60,800 nucleotides of DNA from JANQUM01 sp047630355. Its GTDB lineage: Bacteria > Bacteroidota > Bacteroidia > Cytophagales > Spirosomataceae. Shown here piece after piece: positions 26,363-34,643 of this stretch. The stretch is from contig JBLHXN010000007.1 of the NCBI GenBank assembly GCA_047630355.1, positions 1 through 60,800 on the forward strand. Reading direction: 5' to 3'. The position numbers and the translations under genes are program-made. Every line of letters begins with the position of its first letter. Positions within the stretch are counted from its first letter, which is position 1. The notes under the pieces were generated by a model, which was given only the letters and a program-made list of their open reading frames with translations, was not told where the DNA came from and searched no databases.

Positions 26363-26722
26363 CTATTCTTCGTCCTCTTCAAAAGCAGGGTCTATAGCAC
26401 TCGCAACTGGTACGTGTTTGGAGCCGTTGGTTTTTTGCTTGTGCCTTTTCACCTGACGGGACAGTACTTCCACCGCAATATCTGTTGCCTCTTCAAACGT
26501 TGTTCCTGATTCTTTAACAATTATGGAGTTACCCGGCACGTTCAATTTAATTTCGATGTGCTTTTTTTGGAATCGGCTATTATCCCCTTTATCTAATTTT
26601 AAGTAGACTTCACCGTCAACAATACGGTCATAAAATTTCTCCACTTTTTGAAGCTTTCTTTTAATAAAATCTACTAAAGATAAATCGGCTGTGAAGCCTA
26701 CTGCGTTTACGAGAATGTTCAT
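26363..26722 (-). CDS. hpf: Ribosome hibernation-promoting factor, short form
   Basis: The gene encodes 119 residues from the ATG at 26722. The fold of HPF/YfiA is visible: two beta-alpha units with ADLSLVDFIKRKLQKVEKFY and EVYLKLDKGDN, then AVEVLSRQVKRHKQK. The C-terminus is a short acidic tail rather than the long dimerisation domain. It binds the 30S or 100S ribosome in stationary phase. Confidence 0.9.
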   Translation of the reverse strand: MNILVNAVGFTADLSLVDFIKRKLQKVEKFYDRIVDGEVYLKLDKGDNSRFQKKHIEIKLNVPGNSIIVKESGTTFEEATDIAVEVLSRQVKRHKQKTNGSKHVPVASAIDPAFEEDEE

Positions 26723-26846
26723 AAGCAATTATAGTTTTTAAAGTTGAACATTTATTTACACAAAATAAAGGCCCTCCAGAGAAGGTATTTATTAGTAACT
26801 AAACGTACAAAAAAAGTAAGGAGCAATCAAGATAAATAACCGAATT

Positions 26847-28403
26847 TTACTCATTGGTATAGTCTTTAAAAGTTCTCTTTATTGCTTTGTCGGTAGATTT
26901 TACTTTAGGCGACCAAGATGCGTCAAGTTCTAAGGCGACTAATCCCTTTAATTGCATCAGTTTCATGAAATCATCCATGTCACGGGTAAACTTATCGTTC
27001 CTTCGGGCAGATTTTAAAGAATAGTCACGGGCAAAAATATCGCCCCTTGTCTGAATATCGTTCCTCTTTTCTATGATGTAATTCAGGCGGTCAATCAAAT
27101 CTTTCGTTGACCTGCCTATTACCTCGGTTGCTTCTAACGTACCGATTGTTAGCACCGTTGTACCGCCTATAGTTGATATACGTCTTTGAAGGTCGTTGTT
27201 CTTTTGAGAGATAACTGACGATAATCCTGTAACTGCACCAAGTCCGGCATTGAGTACAGAACGCTGTTTTTTTCCTTTTTTCGCTCTGTTATAAGCAGAT
27301 TTAAGTTCGTCTTCTTTTTCCTTCAATTGCTCCATCAACTCCCAAGCTCTCAACATCGTACCTCGGTAGAGGTTAAATTGTTTGGCGTCTTCTTCTTCCC
27401 GGTTGAGCGTGTTGTTAACTTTCAGACTAACCCGTATAACTTCTCTTTTCTGAGTTTTATCTAACACGAAAAAATCTACGTAAAAAGATAAAGAATCAAG
27501 CGGGTCTTTGACGAAGTCATAACCTGGCATCCAAGTGAACTCGTACTGATTTGGCGTATTTTTTATGAGTAAGTTCTCGGGTAGAGTTTTCTGGTTTGTC
27601 AAATACTCGAAAGTTTCGATATCATCATCACCATTTGGATCAGACAGGTAAAATCGAATATTTACCGTTTCGTTCTCTCTTACTTCTATTTTTCTATTTT
27701 TAGGAACAATGGTTATCGCGGGCGGTAAATCCAGTTGCGTCGCCACAAGTTTTACCCGACCTTCGGTTTGCGTTTTATACGGTTGATCCTGAACATAAAA
27801 ACGAATATATTTTGGGCTTTCTTTCAGGCTTTTGAATTGTGTAAAAGATGGATTCCAGGTCATCTCTCCTTGCGAACTGATGCTAAAGCCTTCTGGTAGC
27901 TCTTCAATGGAAGGTATAACCACAACTGGGTCATTATCTGCATCGTAAACCACTGCATTGTCAATACGGTAGGTATTTGACGTATTATATTTAATGTAGA
28001 ACGGTTTTACTTCGTTAACCACGGGCGGTCTGTTTACGTGAGAAACCCGTAAATCAACAGCTTTGGTGGCAATCTTGCCGGAGTCAGATTTGGCACTTAT
28101 TAGTAATTGGAAAATTCGCTCTTTCTCAATTCTATCCACGTCATTGTAAGACGGTGTCCATTCAAAATACCCTGAAGAGTCCATCTCCATTCCAATAATT
28201 TTTCCCTGAATAATTTCAAACTTGAACTTCTCGTCTAACTCACGCTGATTTATTATCTCAAATTTGAACGAGTATAATTTACCTTCCTCAAGACTATTTG
28301 AGCTCACTTTCTGAGGAAGTTTTATTTCAGCATTATTTTGAGCGTTTGATTGAATGATTGTAAGTGAAAGCAAGCTTGTAAATAAAAAAATAGTATTCTT
28401 CAT
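26847..28403 (-). CDS. Exported protein with Ig/cadherin-like repeats and coiled coil
   Basis: The gene encodes 518 residues. A signal peptide (about 1-21) is followed by three related beta domains (about 30-125, 127-225, 228-350), each with a GY/GEM-x-WTP or WNPS motif and RPPVV or LPPAI linkers, as in cadherin-like or Ig-like repeats. Then come a coiled coil (about 355-390), a small-residue hydrophobic stretch (about 395-440) and a second helical region. The function is unknown; an envelope scaffold is possible. Its gene begins 3 bases after the stop of the 28407-29861 gene. Confidence 0.75.
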   Translation of the reverse strand: MKNTIFLFTSLLSLTIIQSNAQNNAEIKLPQKVSSNSLEEGKLYSFKFEIINQRELDEKFKFEIIQGKIIGMEMDSSGYFEWTPSYNDVDRIEKERIFQLLISAKSDSGKIATKAVDLRVSHVNRPPVVNEVKPFYIKYNTSNTYRIDNAVVYDADNDPVVVIPSIEELPEGFSISSQGEMTWNPSFTQFKSLKESPKYIRFYVQDQPYKTQTEGRVKLVATQLDLPPAITIVPKNRKIEVRENETVNIRFYLSDPNGDDDIETFEYLTNQKTLPENLLIKNTPNQYEFTWMPGYDFVKDPLDSLSFYVDFFVLDKTQKREVIRVSLKVNNTLNREEEDAKQFNLYRGTMLRAWELMEQLKEKEDELKSAYNRAKKGKKQRSVLNAGLGAVTGLSSVISQKNNDLQRRISTIGGTTVLTIGTLEATEVIGRSTKDLIDRLNYIIEKRNDIQTRGDIFARDYSLKSARRNDKFTRDMDDFMKLMQLKGLVALELDASWSPKVKSTDKAIKRTFKDYTNE

Positions 28404-28406
28404 AGG

Positions 28407-29861
28407 TTAGTTTTCGGCTTTTATTTTTTTTTCTGGTAGTATCACACAAGGGAAACCGAAAAGGCATCTGTTCTTTATCATTTCAGCCACTTCATCGGGT
28501 ACATGTTCTTCCCAACCGGCTTCTCCCTGCTTTATCAAATCGAGCATATTATCTGTCTGAATGCTCAAATTTGTTTCATTGTAATGGTAAATGTCTTCAA
28601 TTTTGTCGTTTGCGATTAAGAATCGGTATAAATCAATTAAGTGCATTGGTGGAGTAAATTTCATGCAATTCATGATCGTGTTATTACGTAACGTAGGATA
28701 AACGAAAAGCTTTACTTTTCTGCTAAAAAGTGTGGCAAAGGATTCTAATATTCCTCCGGGTAACTCATTGTAGTGTTCTTCCCCAAAAATGTATTCCAAG
28801 TTTGGGTAACCAATCAATAAACCAATCTTTTCTTTGGTGATTTTTGATAAGTAAGAAACCAGTTTATAATACTCATGAAAATTCGTAATCAAAACATTTT
28901 GACCAAGTGAACATAAAATATCAACGCGGTCAAGAAAGTCTTTTTCGTCAATTAAATCATCTTCGGTTCCTTCCTGAAGCGATTGGAGTGTCAATTCCGT
29001 AACTACTAGTAGCTTCTTTTCGTCAACGTCAGGGTCCTTCAAAAACTGTTTCACTCCGTTGTCGAGCATATCTATATGGACATCTATGAGAGGTCGGAAA
29101 CGACCTCTCAACACTGCGATATTTTTTTTGTAAAGCATTTCTGAAGGTTGGATATTTTGCCCATCGGAACCAAAAAGTGCCACATCAGAAAAACCGTGCT
29201 TCACCAGCCGAAGACTCATTAGTCTGCTGTCTACATCGTCAAATTCAGGTCCGTCAAATCGCACCATATCAATGTGCAATCTATCGGTCGAGAGATTATC
29301 CATGAGTGATATAAGTAGCATTTCGGGATTGCTGCGATAGTAAAAGCAACCGTAAATTAAGTTTACTCCGATGATGCCCAAGGCCTGTTGTTGCAACAGC
29401 GTATCGTTGTCAAACATGACCACGTGGATCACAACGTCATGGAATTTACCGTTTGGTTCGGTTTGAAACCTGCATCCCAGCCAACCGTGTGGGTCATTAT
29501 TTTTATGGTAATTAAGCGTAACTACTGTATTCGCGAACGAGAAAAACTGCGTTTTGCCGCCTCGGGTATCGTTTAGTCTCTCGATTAAAAGGCTGTACTC
29601 GTGATCAAGCATGCTGAGCAAACGGTCTTCCGAAACGTACCTGCCACTTGGCGAATGCCCGTAAATCGCGTCAGAGAACCGCATATCGTAAGCGGACATT
29701 GTCTTGGCAATTGTTCCTGAAGCTCCGCCGGATTTAAAAAAAATACCGGCGACATCCTGTCCAGCTCCAATTTCGGCAAAAGAGCCGTAAACGCTTTTGT
29801 CTAAATTAAGTTTTAAGGCTTTCTGTCTGGTATTCAGAGATTTATCGTGCGTTAGCGTCAT
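28407..29861 (-). CDS. Conserved uncharacterised protein
   Basis: The gene encodes 484 residues with no signal peptide or membrane helices. It opens with a very conserved-looking stretch: NLDKSVYGSFAEIGAGQDVA and GGASGTIAKTMSAYD. I recall homologues throughout Bacteroidetes with inconsistent database names, so no function is assigned. The gene lies directly upstream of, and probably in an operon with, the Ig-repeat protein. A CAAATCTA box at 29881-29888 (TAGATTTG on the minus strand) fits a -7 element. Confidence 0.8.
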   Translation of the reverse strand: MTLTHDKSLNTRQKALKLNLDKSVYGSFAEIGAGQDVAGIFFKSGGASGTIAKTMSAYDMRFSDAIYGHSPSGRYVSEDRLLSMLDHEYSLLIERLNDTRGGKTQFFSFANTVVTLNYHKNNDPHGWLGCRFQTEPNGKFHDVVIHVVMFDNDTLLQQQALGIIGVNLIYGCFYYRSNPEMLLISLMDNLSTDRLHIDMVRFDGPEFDDVDSRLMSLRLVKHGFSDVALFGSDGQNIQPSEMLYKKNIAVLRGRFRPLIDVHIDMLDNGVKQFLKDPDVDEKKLLVVTELTLQSLQEGTEDDLIDEKDFLDRVDILCSLGQNVLITNFHEYYKLVSYLSKITKEKIGLLIGYPNLEYIFGEEHYNELPGGILESFATLFSRKVKLFVYPTLRNNTIMNCMKFTPPMHLIDLYRFLIANDKIEDIYHYNETNLSIQTDNMLDLIKQGEAGWEEHVPDEVAEMIKNRCLFGFPCVILPEKKIKAEN

Positions 29862-29932
29862 TTGCTTGTTTTATAGACCGCAAATCTACGAAACTAACCT
29901 TACGTATAGAATTGGTTTAGTCAGATGATTTG

Positions 29933-30304
29933 TCATAACAGCGAAAACGAATTATCGTTAGTCTCGTTGATTAAGACTTTTTCGTTGCTTTCTACCCACG
30001 CGTGAAGTTCAAAATTCTGCTTCTGTTGTACACCAATGCAGAGATTGCAGGTTTTGTCATCCCGAAGAAACCACTTGTACGCGAGTGCTATTGGTAGATA
30101 ATTGACGGCGAAAGGAAAAGCTCTGGCGGCTTTAATTGTCAAAACAGAAAGTCTTTCGTTTGAAATAGCTTTTGTGCGAAGGCGGCGTAGTGAAAGCGAA
30201 GCTCTGTAAACTTTGAGGAAGTACTTGAAAGGAAGGAGGGATACAAGTAGCGAACACAGAAGTAATGTTATCCAAACTTTGATCAGCCAGATCTTATCGG
30301 TCAA
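29933..30304 (-). CDS. Lasso peptide B2-like transglutaminase-fold protein lacking the catalytic Cys
   Basis: The gene encodes 123 residues with a TTG start; no ATG is available, and the reading frame stays open upstream. The sequence follows the B2/McjB leader protease pattern: an N-terminal membrane-like helix, AARAFPFAVNYLPIALAYKW, then LCIGVQQ and ELHAWVE. The family's catalytic Cys sits before LP, where this protein has Tyr (codon TAT, one base from TGT), while the His (HAW) is kept. It is likely inactive or recently lost. It directly follows a PqqD-like pseudogene on the same strand. Confidence 0.65.
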   Translation of the reverse strand: MTDKIWLIKVWITLLLCSLLVSLLPFKYFLKVYRASLSLRRLRTKAISNERLSVLTIKAARAFPFAVNYLPIALAYKWFLRDDKTCNLCIGVQQKQNFELHAWVESNEKVLINETNDNSFSLL

Positions 30305-30320
30305 ACTCAGGGCGAAAAGT

Positions 30321-30550
30321 TTAGTTAATTTTCGTAACGAGCTCTTCTTTAGTGAGTTCTTCCAGAAGGAAATTCAGGTCTGACTTGCATTGATTTGGCT
30401 TAACATCAAATTCGGTACAGACTTTATCAACTAAGCATTCTTTTGACATTGGTTCTGATTGTAAAAGATTCTTGATCCATAATTTAGTATTACGGTTTCG
30501 TTTGAAACCGAAGTGGATACTTGCTGCGTTGTTGCTTTATAAAGTGGCAT
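30321..30550 (-). pseudogene. PqqD/lasso B1-like leader-recognition protein, broken
   Basis: From the ATG at 30550 the frame reads MPLYKATTQQVSTSV and then NETVILNYGSRIFYN, the usual start of a PqqD-like domain. The rest of the domain lies in another frame: LLQSEPMSKECLVDKVCTEF, then NQCKSDLNFLLEELTKEEL, ending at the TAA at 30321-30323. The conserved YxLNxTGxxIW core is missing between the two parts. This suggests a short internal deletion that also changed the frame. The start lies 4 bases after the stop of a 43-residue gene, and the lasso B2-like gene follows. Confidence 0.65.
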
Positions 30551-30554
30551 ATAA

Positions 30555-30686
30555 TTATTGAAAACATCCGCGGGCAATGAAGTAGGGAACTGTCAACCAT
30601 AACAATCCTTTAATTAAAAAGAAAAGAAAGCCGGCCCAACCAATACGTTTGAACCACGCTTTTAAGTTGCTTTTTCTTGATTCCAT
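30555..30686 (-). CDS. 43-residue membrane protein
   Basis: An ATG at 30686 opens a 43-residue frame, too short for most gene finders: MESRKSNLKAWFKRIGWAGF and then FFLIKGLLWLTVPYFIARG. A basic N-terminus plus one membrane helix gives an inside-positive single-pass protein. I recall similar small Bacteroidetes proteins but no function. It is the first gene of the likely operon with the PqqD and B2 remnants; its codons show no lesion. Confidence 0.5.
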   Translation of the reverse strand: MESRKSNLKAWFKRIGWAGFLFFLIKGLLWLTVPYFIARGCFQ

Positions 30687-30767
30687 TACCAATAAACAGC
30701 CCTTTTTTTCAAATGGTTTAAAGAATTACTTATTATTGACTAATTATTTAATCAAACTAAATTTATA

Positions 30768-31637
30768 ATGAAATTATTGTGGAAGGCACTTCTCTGGGCT
30801 GGCGGTATATTGGCGTTACTGATTGCTTCTTTTTTTGTGTACGGAATGTATTTGACTAAAGAGTTACCTTGGCAGGAACCAGTTTTCGACTCTGAGGTGC
30901 CTCCAAATCCGGGAAGCTTAGGGAATAGGTCAGTATTGCTTTTTTATAAAACAAACGGTTTTGAGCATGAGTCAATTGGAACCGGACTTCTTGAAATCAC
31001 GACGCAGGGAGAAGGCAGAGGCTGGAATGTTATTTCTTCAGACAATGGTGCATTTTTTAACGATGATTACCTGAGTAAGTTCAAAGTAGTGGTCTTTCTC
31101 AGCACAACCGGCGATGTTCTGACCAAAGAACAGGAAGCGGCATTTGAAAGATTTATTACTAATGGTGGCGGCTACGTTGGGATTCATTCTGCAACTGATA
31201 CTGAATACGAATGGGATTGGTATAATGACTTTGTGGGAACACACTTTCGTGACCATAGCCTGTTTCCTCACACTCCAAAAGGAACAATATTAACCGAGCA
31301 AAGCAACCATTATACGACTTCGCACCTTCCTGAACGATGGGATAAAGTAGAAGAATGGTACAACTTCAAAAATTCAATTCGCAACGAAAAAGGATTTAGA
31401 GTACTACTTTCTGTAGATGAATCAACCTACGACGTTGGAGAATCAGACGGGATGAACGGAGATCACCCAATATCCTGGATAAGTGAAAACCTAAACGGGC
31501 GTATGTTTTACACAGCTTTAGGGCACGAGCCGGAAACGTTTACCGAGGGTAATTCTATGAAACATATTCTTCGGGGAATTGAATGGGCGGGGAAGTTCAA
31601 CGAAGCTGAAGAATCTAACGCTGAAATCATCGATTAA
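30768..31637 (+). CDS. ThuA-domain membrane-anchored protein
   Basis: The gene encodes 289 residues. An N-terminal membrane helix (about 7-28) is followed by a ThuA-type glutamine-amidotransferase-like domain: VLLFYKTNGFEHESI, VVVFLSTTGDVLTKEQ, FITNGGGYVGIHSATDTEY, DHPISWI, and FYTALGHEPETF. ThuA proteins appear in sugar metabolism, but activity is not established. Its stop overlaps the end of the convergent plug-type pseudogene by 4 bases. Confidence 0.88.
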   Translation: MKLLWKALLWAGGILALLIASFFVYGMYLTKELPWQEPVFDSEVPPNPGSLGNRSVLLFYKTNGFEHESIGTGLLEITTQGEGRGWNVISSDNGAFFNDDYLSKFKVVVFLSTTGDVLTKEQEAAFERFITNGGGYVGIHSATDTEYEWDWYNDFVGTHFRDHSLFPHTPKGTILTEQSNHYTTSHLPERWDKVEEWYNFKNSIRNEKGFRVLLSVDESTYDVGESDGMNGDHPISWISENLNGRMFYTALGHEPETFTEGNSMKHILRGIEWAGKFNEAEESNAEIID

Positions 31638-33181
31638 ACTCCGCGGGAATAAATCGCAACGACACCTCTACCACCCCTAACTCCGAGCATGGAAGTATTG
31701 TATTTAATTAGCTCAAGGCGTTCGATATCCTTCACCCGAAGTTGATTGATTATATCAAAACTTCGGCTCGGTTCAAACAAGAAGCCGTCAACCAGTACTG
31801 CTACGGGCTTATTATTATTTCCAGTAATTGTTATAAACTGCCCGCCTGCTCCGTTATTGTCCGGACTTATGGTTATAATAATGCCCGGAAGACGTTTGAG
31901 TAAAATGGTAATACTTGACTGCGAGTCATTAGGTTTTAAGTAGTAAACAAAGTCAGGTTCAGTCAATGCAGGCGATTTTTTTACCACCTTTTGTACAATT
32001 AACGGAATTGAATTGTAAAGCTTGATTTTCTTCTTGTCGATTAAGTTTGCTTCACGGTAAGTATATGGCTTACTCTTAAGATCTTCGAGTGCTATATAAC
32101 GCAAACTTTCTTCAGAAATGACATTATAATCATCCGGTAAAACGCTACTCAGAGTCCAACATTACCCCAAAAACCCGAAAGTATAAATCTATTGGCTGGA
32201 AGTTACCTCGCCATTAGTCTTAAAAGTAAGGGATTCGTTAGGTAAATATAGTTGGTACTGCTCGTCATAGAATGGGGAAGTAGTGCTTCTTAAATCACGC
32301 AGCATGATAAATACATATTTATCAGAACTGAGCGTATAACTTTCGCCTTCAGTTGATTTAATTAAATTATTTACGCTCTGTACTTTTATGATGCCTTTGA
32401 TTAAATAACCTGATAGACTCACCTGTGATTTAAAATTAAGCAAGCTCTCAGAAGAAGTATAAATTTTGACATTGTTTGCGTCATCTTCGTTCTTTGCTAA
32501 TTGAATTAATTTTCATTTTGAATGAATATTGAAATAACTTCTTACGGTTGTTCTCCCAATTCAACTCCTGCTCTTCGTTGCCCTCTAATTTACGAAAAGT
32601 ATTTTTAGATATATTCGTGGTCAAATTTCTGGTATTTTTGAGAGAAATTAAATCTACGGTAATTCCGTAGCCCAAATATTTATTTTGGATAATAATAGGT
32701 TCTGTAGATGAAGCAATTAAGACATTTTATCGTTCGTTTCTTTAAATTTTATTACGTCGGGATCAACAATATAGGAGGATTTAGCGGCTTTATTATTTCC
32801 TAAAAGGGCATCTTCAAATTGCTTGAATTTACGTTTAGCGTCTCCCTTTCTCTTTGCTGAAATTAGTACCGTTTCGAGTTCTCGGGTTTTAAGTCGCAAC
32901 GTTAAGTCTTTCATATCTTTATTCAAGACAAACTTGACTGAACCCGACTGATAGCTTACAAAGCTATTGACTAACTCAATTGTGTTATTACCAGAATACC
33001 GGAAGCTGAAACTCCCGTTTTGGTCGGCTACCGTTTCAACAGTTGTGTTGTTGATACAAACGTTTGCGAATGGTAACCTGTTATGTTCTTCGTCCAAAAC
33101 TTTTCCGCTTATATTGAATCCTTGTGCAAATGAGTTCTTAGTAATTACTAAGACAATCAGTAAATGTAGTAAGTTTCGCAT
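31634..33181 (-). pseudogene. Carboxypeptidase-D-regulatory/TonB-plug-type envelope protein, inactivated
   Basis: Four pieces form one ancestral gene. Piece 1 (from 33181): signal peptide, GFNISGKVLDEEHNRLPFAN regulatory domain. Piece 2 resumes after a one-base loss in an A tract near 32724 as LIASSTEPIIIQNKYLGYGI. Piece 3 resumes after a one-base gain near 32518 as LIQLAKNEDDANNVKIY. Piece 4 is in the same frame as piece 3 but is cut off by two nonsense codons, TAG at 32189-32191 and TAA at 32162-32164. It ends with a plug-like LRVKDIERLELIK and GVRGGRGVVAIYSRG. Four lesions mean a true pseudogene, not a sequencing slip. It follows the DUF3822 gene by 5 bases. Confidence 0.85.
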
Positions 33182-33186
33182 AGTAC

Positions 33187-34065
33187 TTAATAGGTGTAAA
33201 GCATTGAAAATAAGCTACAGTAACGATGCTCAGGCATATCCTCAAAAAAGTAACTAAAGTTCAAATTCTCTGGCATTTTTCCGAAAGAAATTGAAGTCAT
33301 CGTCTTGAATATCAGTGCGTAAACTTCTGAAAAAGTTGTTATCTCCCCGTAAAGGGTTAGGGGAGTGGCGGCGTTTAGACTTAATTGATTGATGACAAAT
33401 AAAACGTGATACGCCGCATCTTGCGGTGTGCGGTAGTTGAAACGATTGCAAAACTGCAATATGTTGTCTTTAAAACACACCACAATCAGATTTCCTTCTT
33501 CAAAATGAATGTGCATTCCATCGGGGTTTGGCAACTGTCGGATACACTCAATCAATGTACTTATTAAATGTACGGGCGTTATTTTTTTGACCGTGTACAT
33601 TTCTTTAAACCAGTTTATTAATTTTTTCTCAACCCCAAAAACATTAAAGGCATTAATGGCCGAGTGTTTGAAATCATATATATTATGATTCTCATTTACT
33701 TGACTTCCGGCGGCAAAATTTATGTATTTTGAAGAATCTTCCTGCTGAAAAATTTCATCAGGAATAAAGGTGAAATAATTTGAATTTACACTTAGAGAAA
33801 CTGATTTCCAGTAGTTTGCGGCTAAAAAGTGGTGTTGGTCGTAGATTTGTTGCAGCGTTTGAAGTAATTGGTTTTCATTCAGTACGCTCATGATTTGATA
33901 ATCTTCCATCCACATAAACATGTCGTTTTTTTCGTGCTGGATGGCAAACCGGAACCGGTCTTTGCTAACTTCAATCAATAGATGGCAACTGGCAATCTGA
34001 CCAATTTCAAAACGGTCATCTTTTACTTCAAATATGGGCAAAATTGCTTGTGATGGTTCTTTCAC
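33187..34065 (-). CDS. DUF3822-family protein
   Basis: The gene encodes 292 residues with a GTG start. The sequence resembles DUF3822, an actin-like-fold family found next to RsmD in Bacteroidetes: CHLLIEVSKDRFRFAI, then DGMHIHFEEGNLIVVCFK, then NRFNYRTPQDAAYHVLFV. Its role is unknown. It lies between the NUDIX gene (10 bases away) and the plug pseudogene. Confidence 0.75.
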   Translation of the reverse strand: MKEPSQAILPIFEVKDDRFEIGQIASCHLLIEVSKDRFRFAIQHEKNDMFMWMEDYQIMSVLNENQLLQTLQQIYDQHHFLAANYWKSVSLSVNSNYFTFIPDEIFQQEDSSKYINFAAGSQVNENHNIYDFKHSAINAFNVFGVEKKLINWFKEMYTVKKITPVHLISTLIECIRQLPNPDGMHIHFEEGNLIVVCFKDNILQFCNRFNYRTPQDAAYHVLFVINQLSLNAATPLTLYGEITTFSEVYALIFKTMTSISFGKMPENLNFSYFFEDMPEHRYCSLFSMLYTY

Positions 34066-34075
34066 GCTGTTCTTT

Positions 34076-34537
34076 TTAGGCTTTATTATGTGTATTACAA
34101 GTTACATATTTTTTGATAACTGGATGAACTATACCTTTGTCCAGTTTTTTGATGGACTCAATATCCATCCATTCGATCTCAAGCAAGAGCTGATTTTCTG
34201 ATGATATTTCTGGGTCATTACCAAGTTGTGAATCGTAGTCAGCTACTTTTGATTTGAAAAATAGCTCAACTGCGTGCAGTGAATCCGCGATGTACTCGTT
34301 AAGACAGTAAAACTCACTTTTCAAAACTTTCAGATTGGCCTCCTCATTAACTTCTCTGGCAATGCATTCCAACACATTTTCTCCCGCTTCGATTCCACCA
34401 CCGGGCGGCATCCAAAAACAGTTCTGCGGGTTTAATCCACTATGATTAATCAGTAAAATTGCATCGTTTTGCTCAATAAGTGCCATGCACCTAATTCTCA
34501 CCCGATTGCCAAATTGTTGTGTCAGAAAACTGTTCAT
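34076..34537 (-). CDS. NUDIX hydrolase
   Basis: The gene encodes 153 residues. The Nudix box is GGGIEAGENVLECIAREVNEEANL; the final Gly of GU is Asn here, but the metal-binding REVNEE core is intact. It hydrolyses nucleoside-diphosphate-linked substrates, with the substrate unknown. A probable operon runs from here into the DUF3822 gene. Confidence 0.88.
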   Translation of the reverse strand: MNSFLTQQFGNRVRIRCMALIEQNDAILLINHSGLNPQNCFWMPPGGGIEAGENVLECIAREVNEEANLKVLKSEFYCLNEYIADSLHAVELFFKSKVADYDSQLGNDPEISSENQLLLEIEWMDIESIKKLDKGIVHPVIKKYVTCNTHNKA

Positions 34538-34643
34538 TCAATCGTAAAATTAGTTTTTTTACGATGTAAAGATAATTTTTTGTCAAAAATCTGCTTTAAT
34601 AAATATTCTCGATAGCTTTGTGTTTTTGTACTGTACTTAAAAT

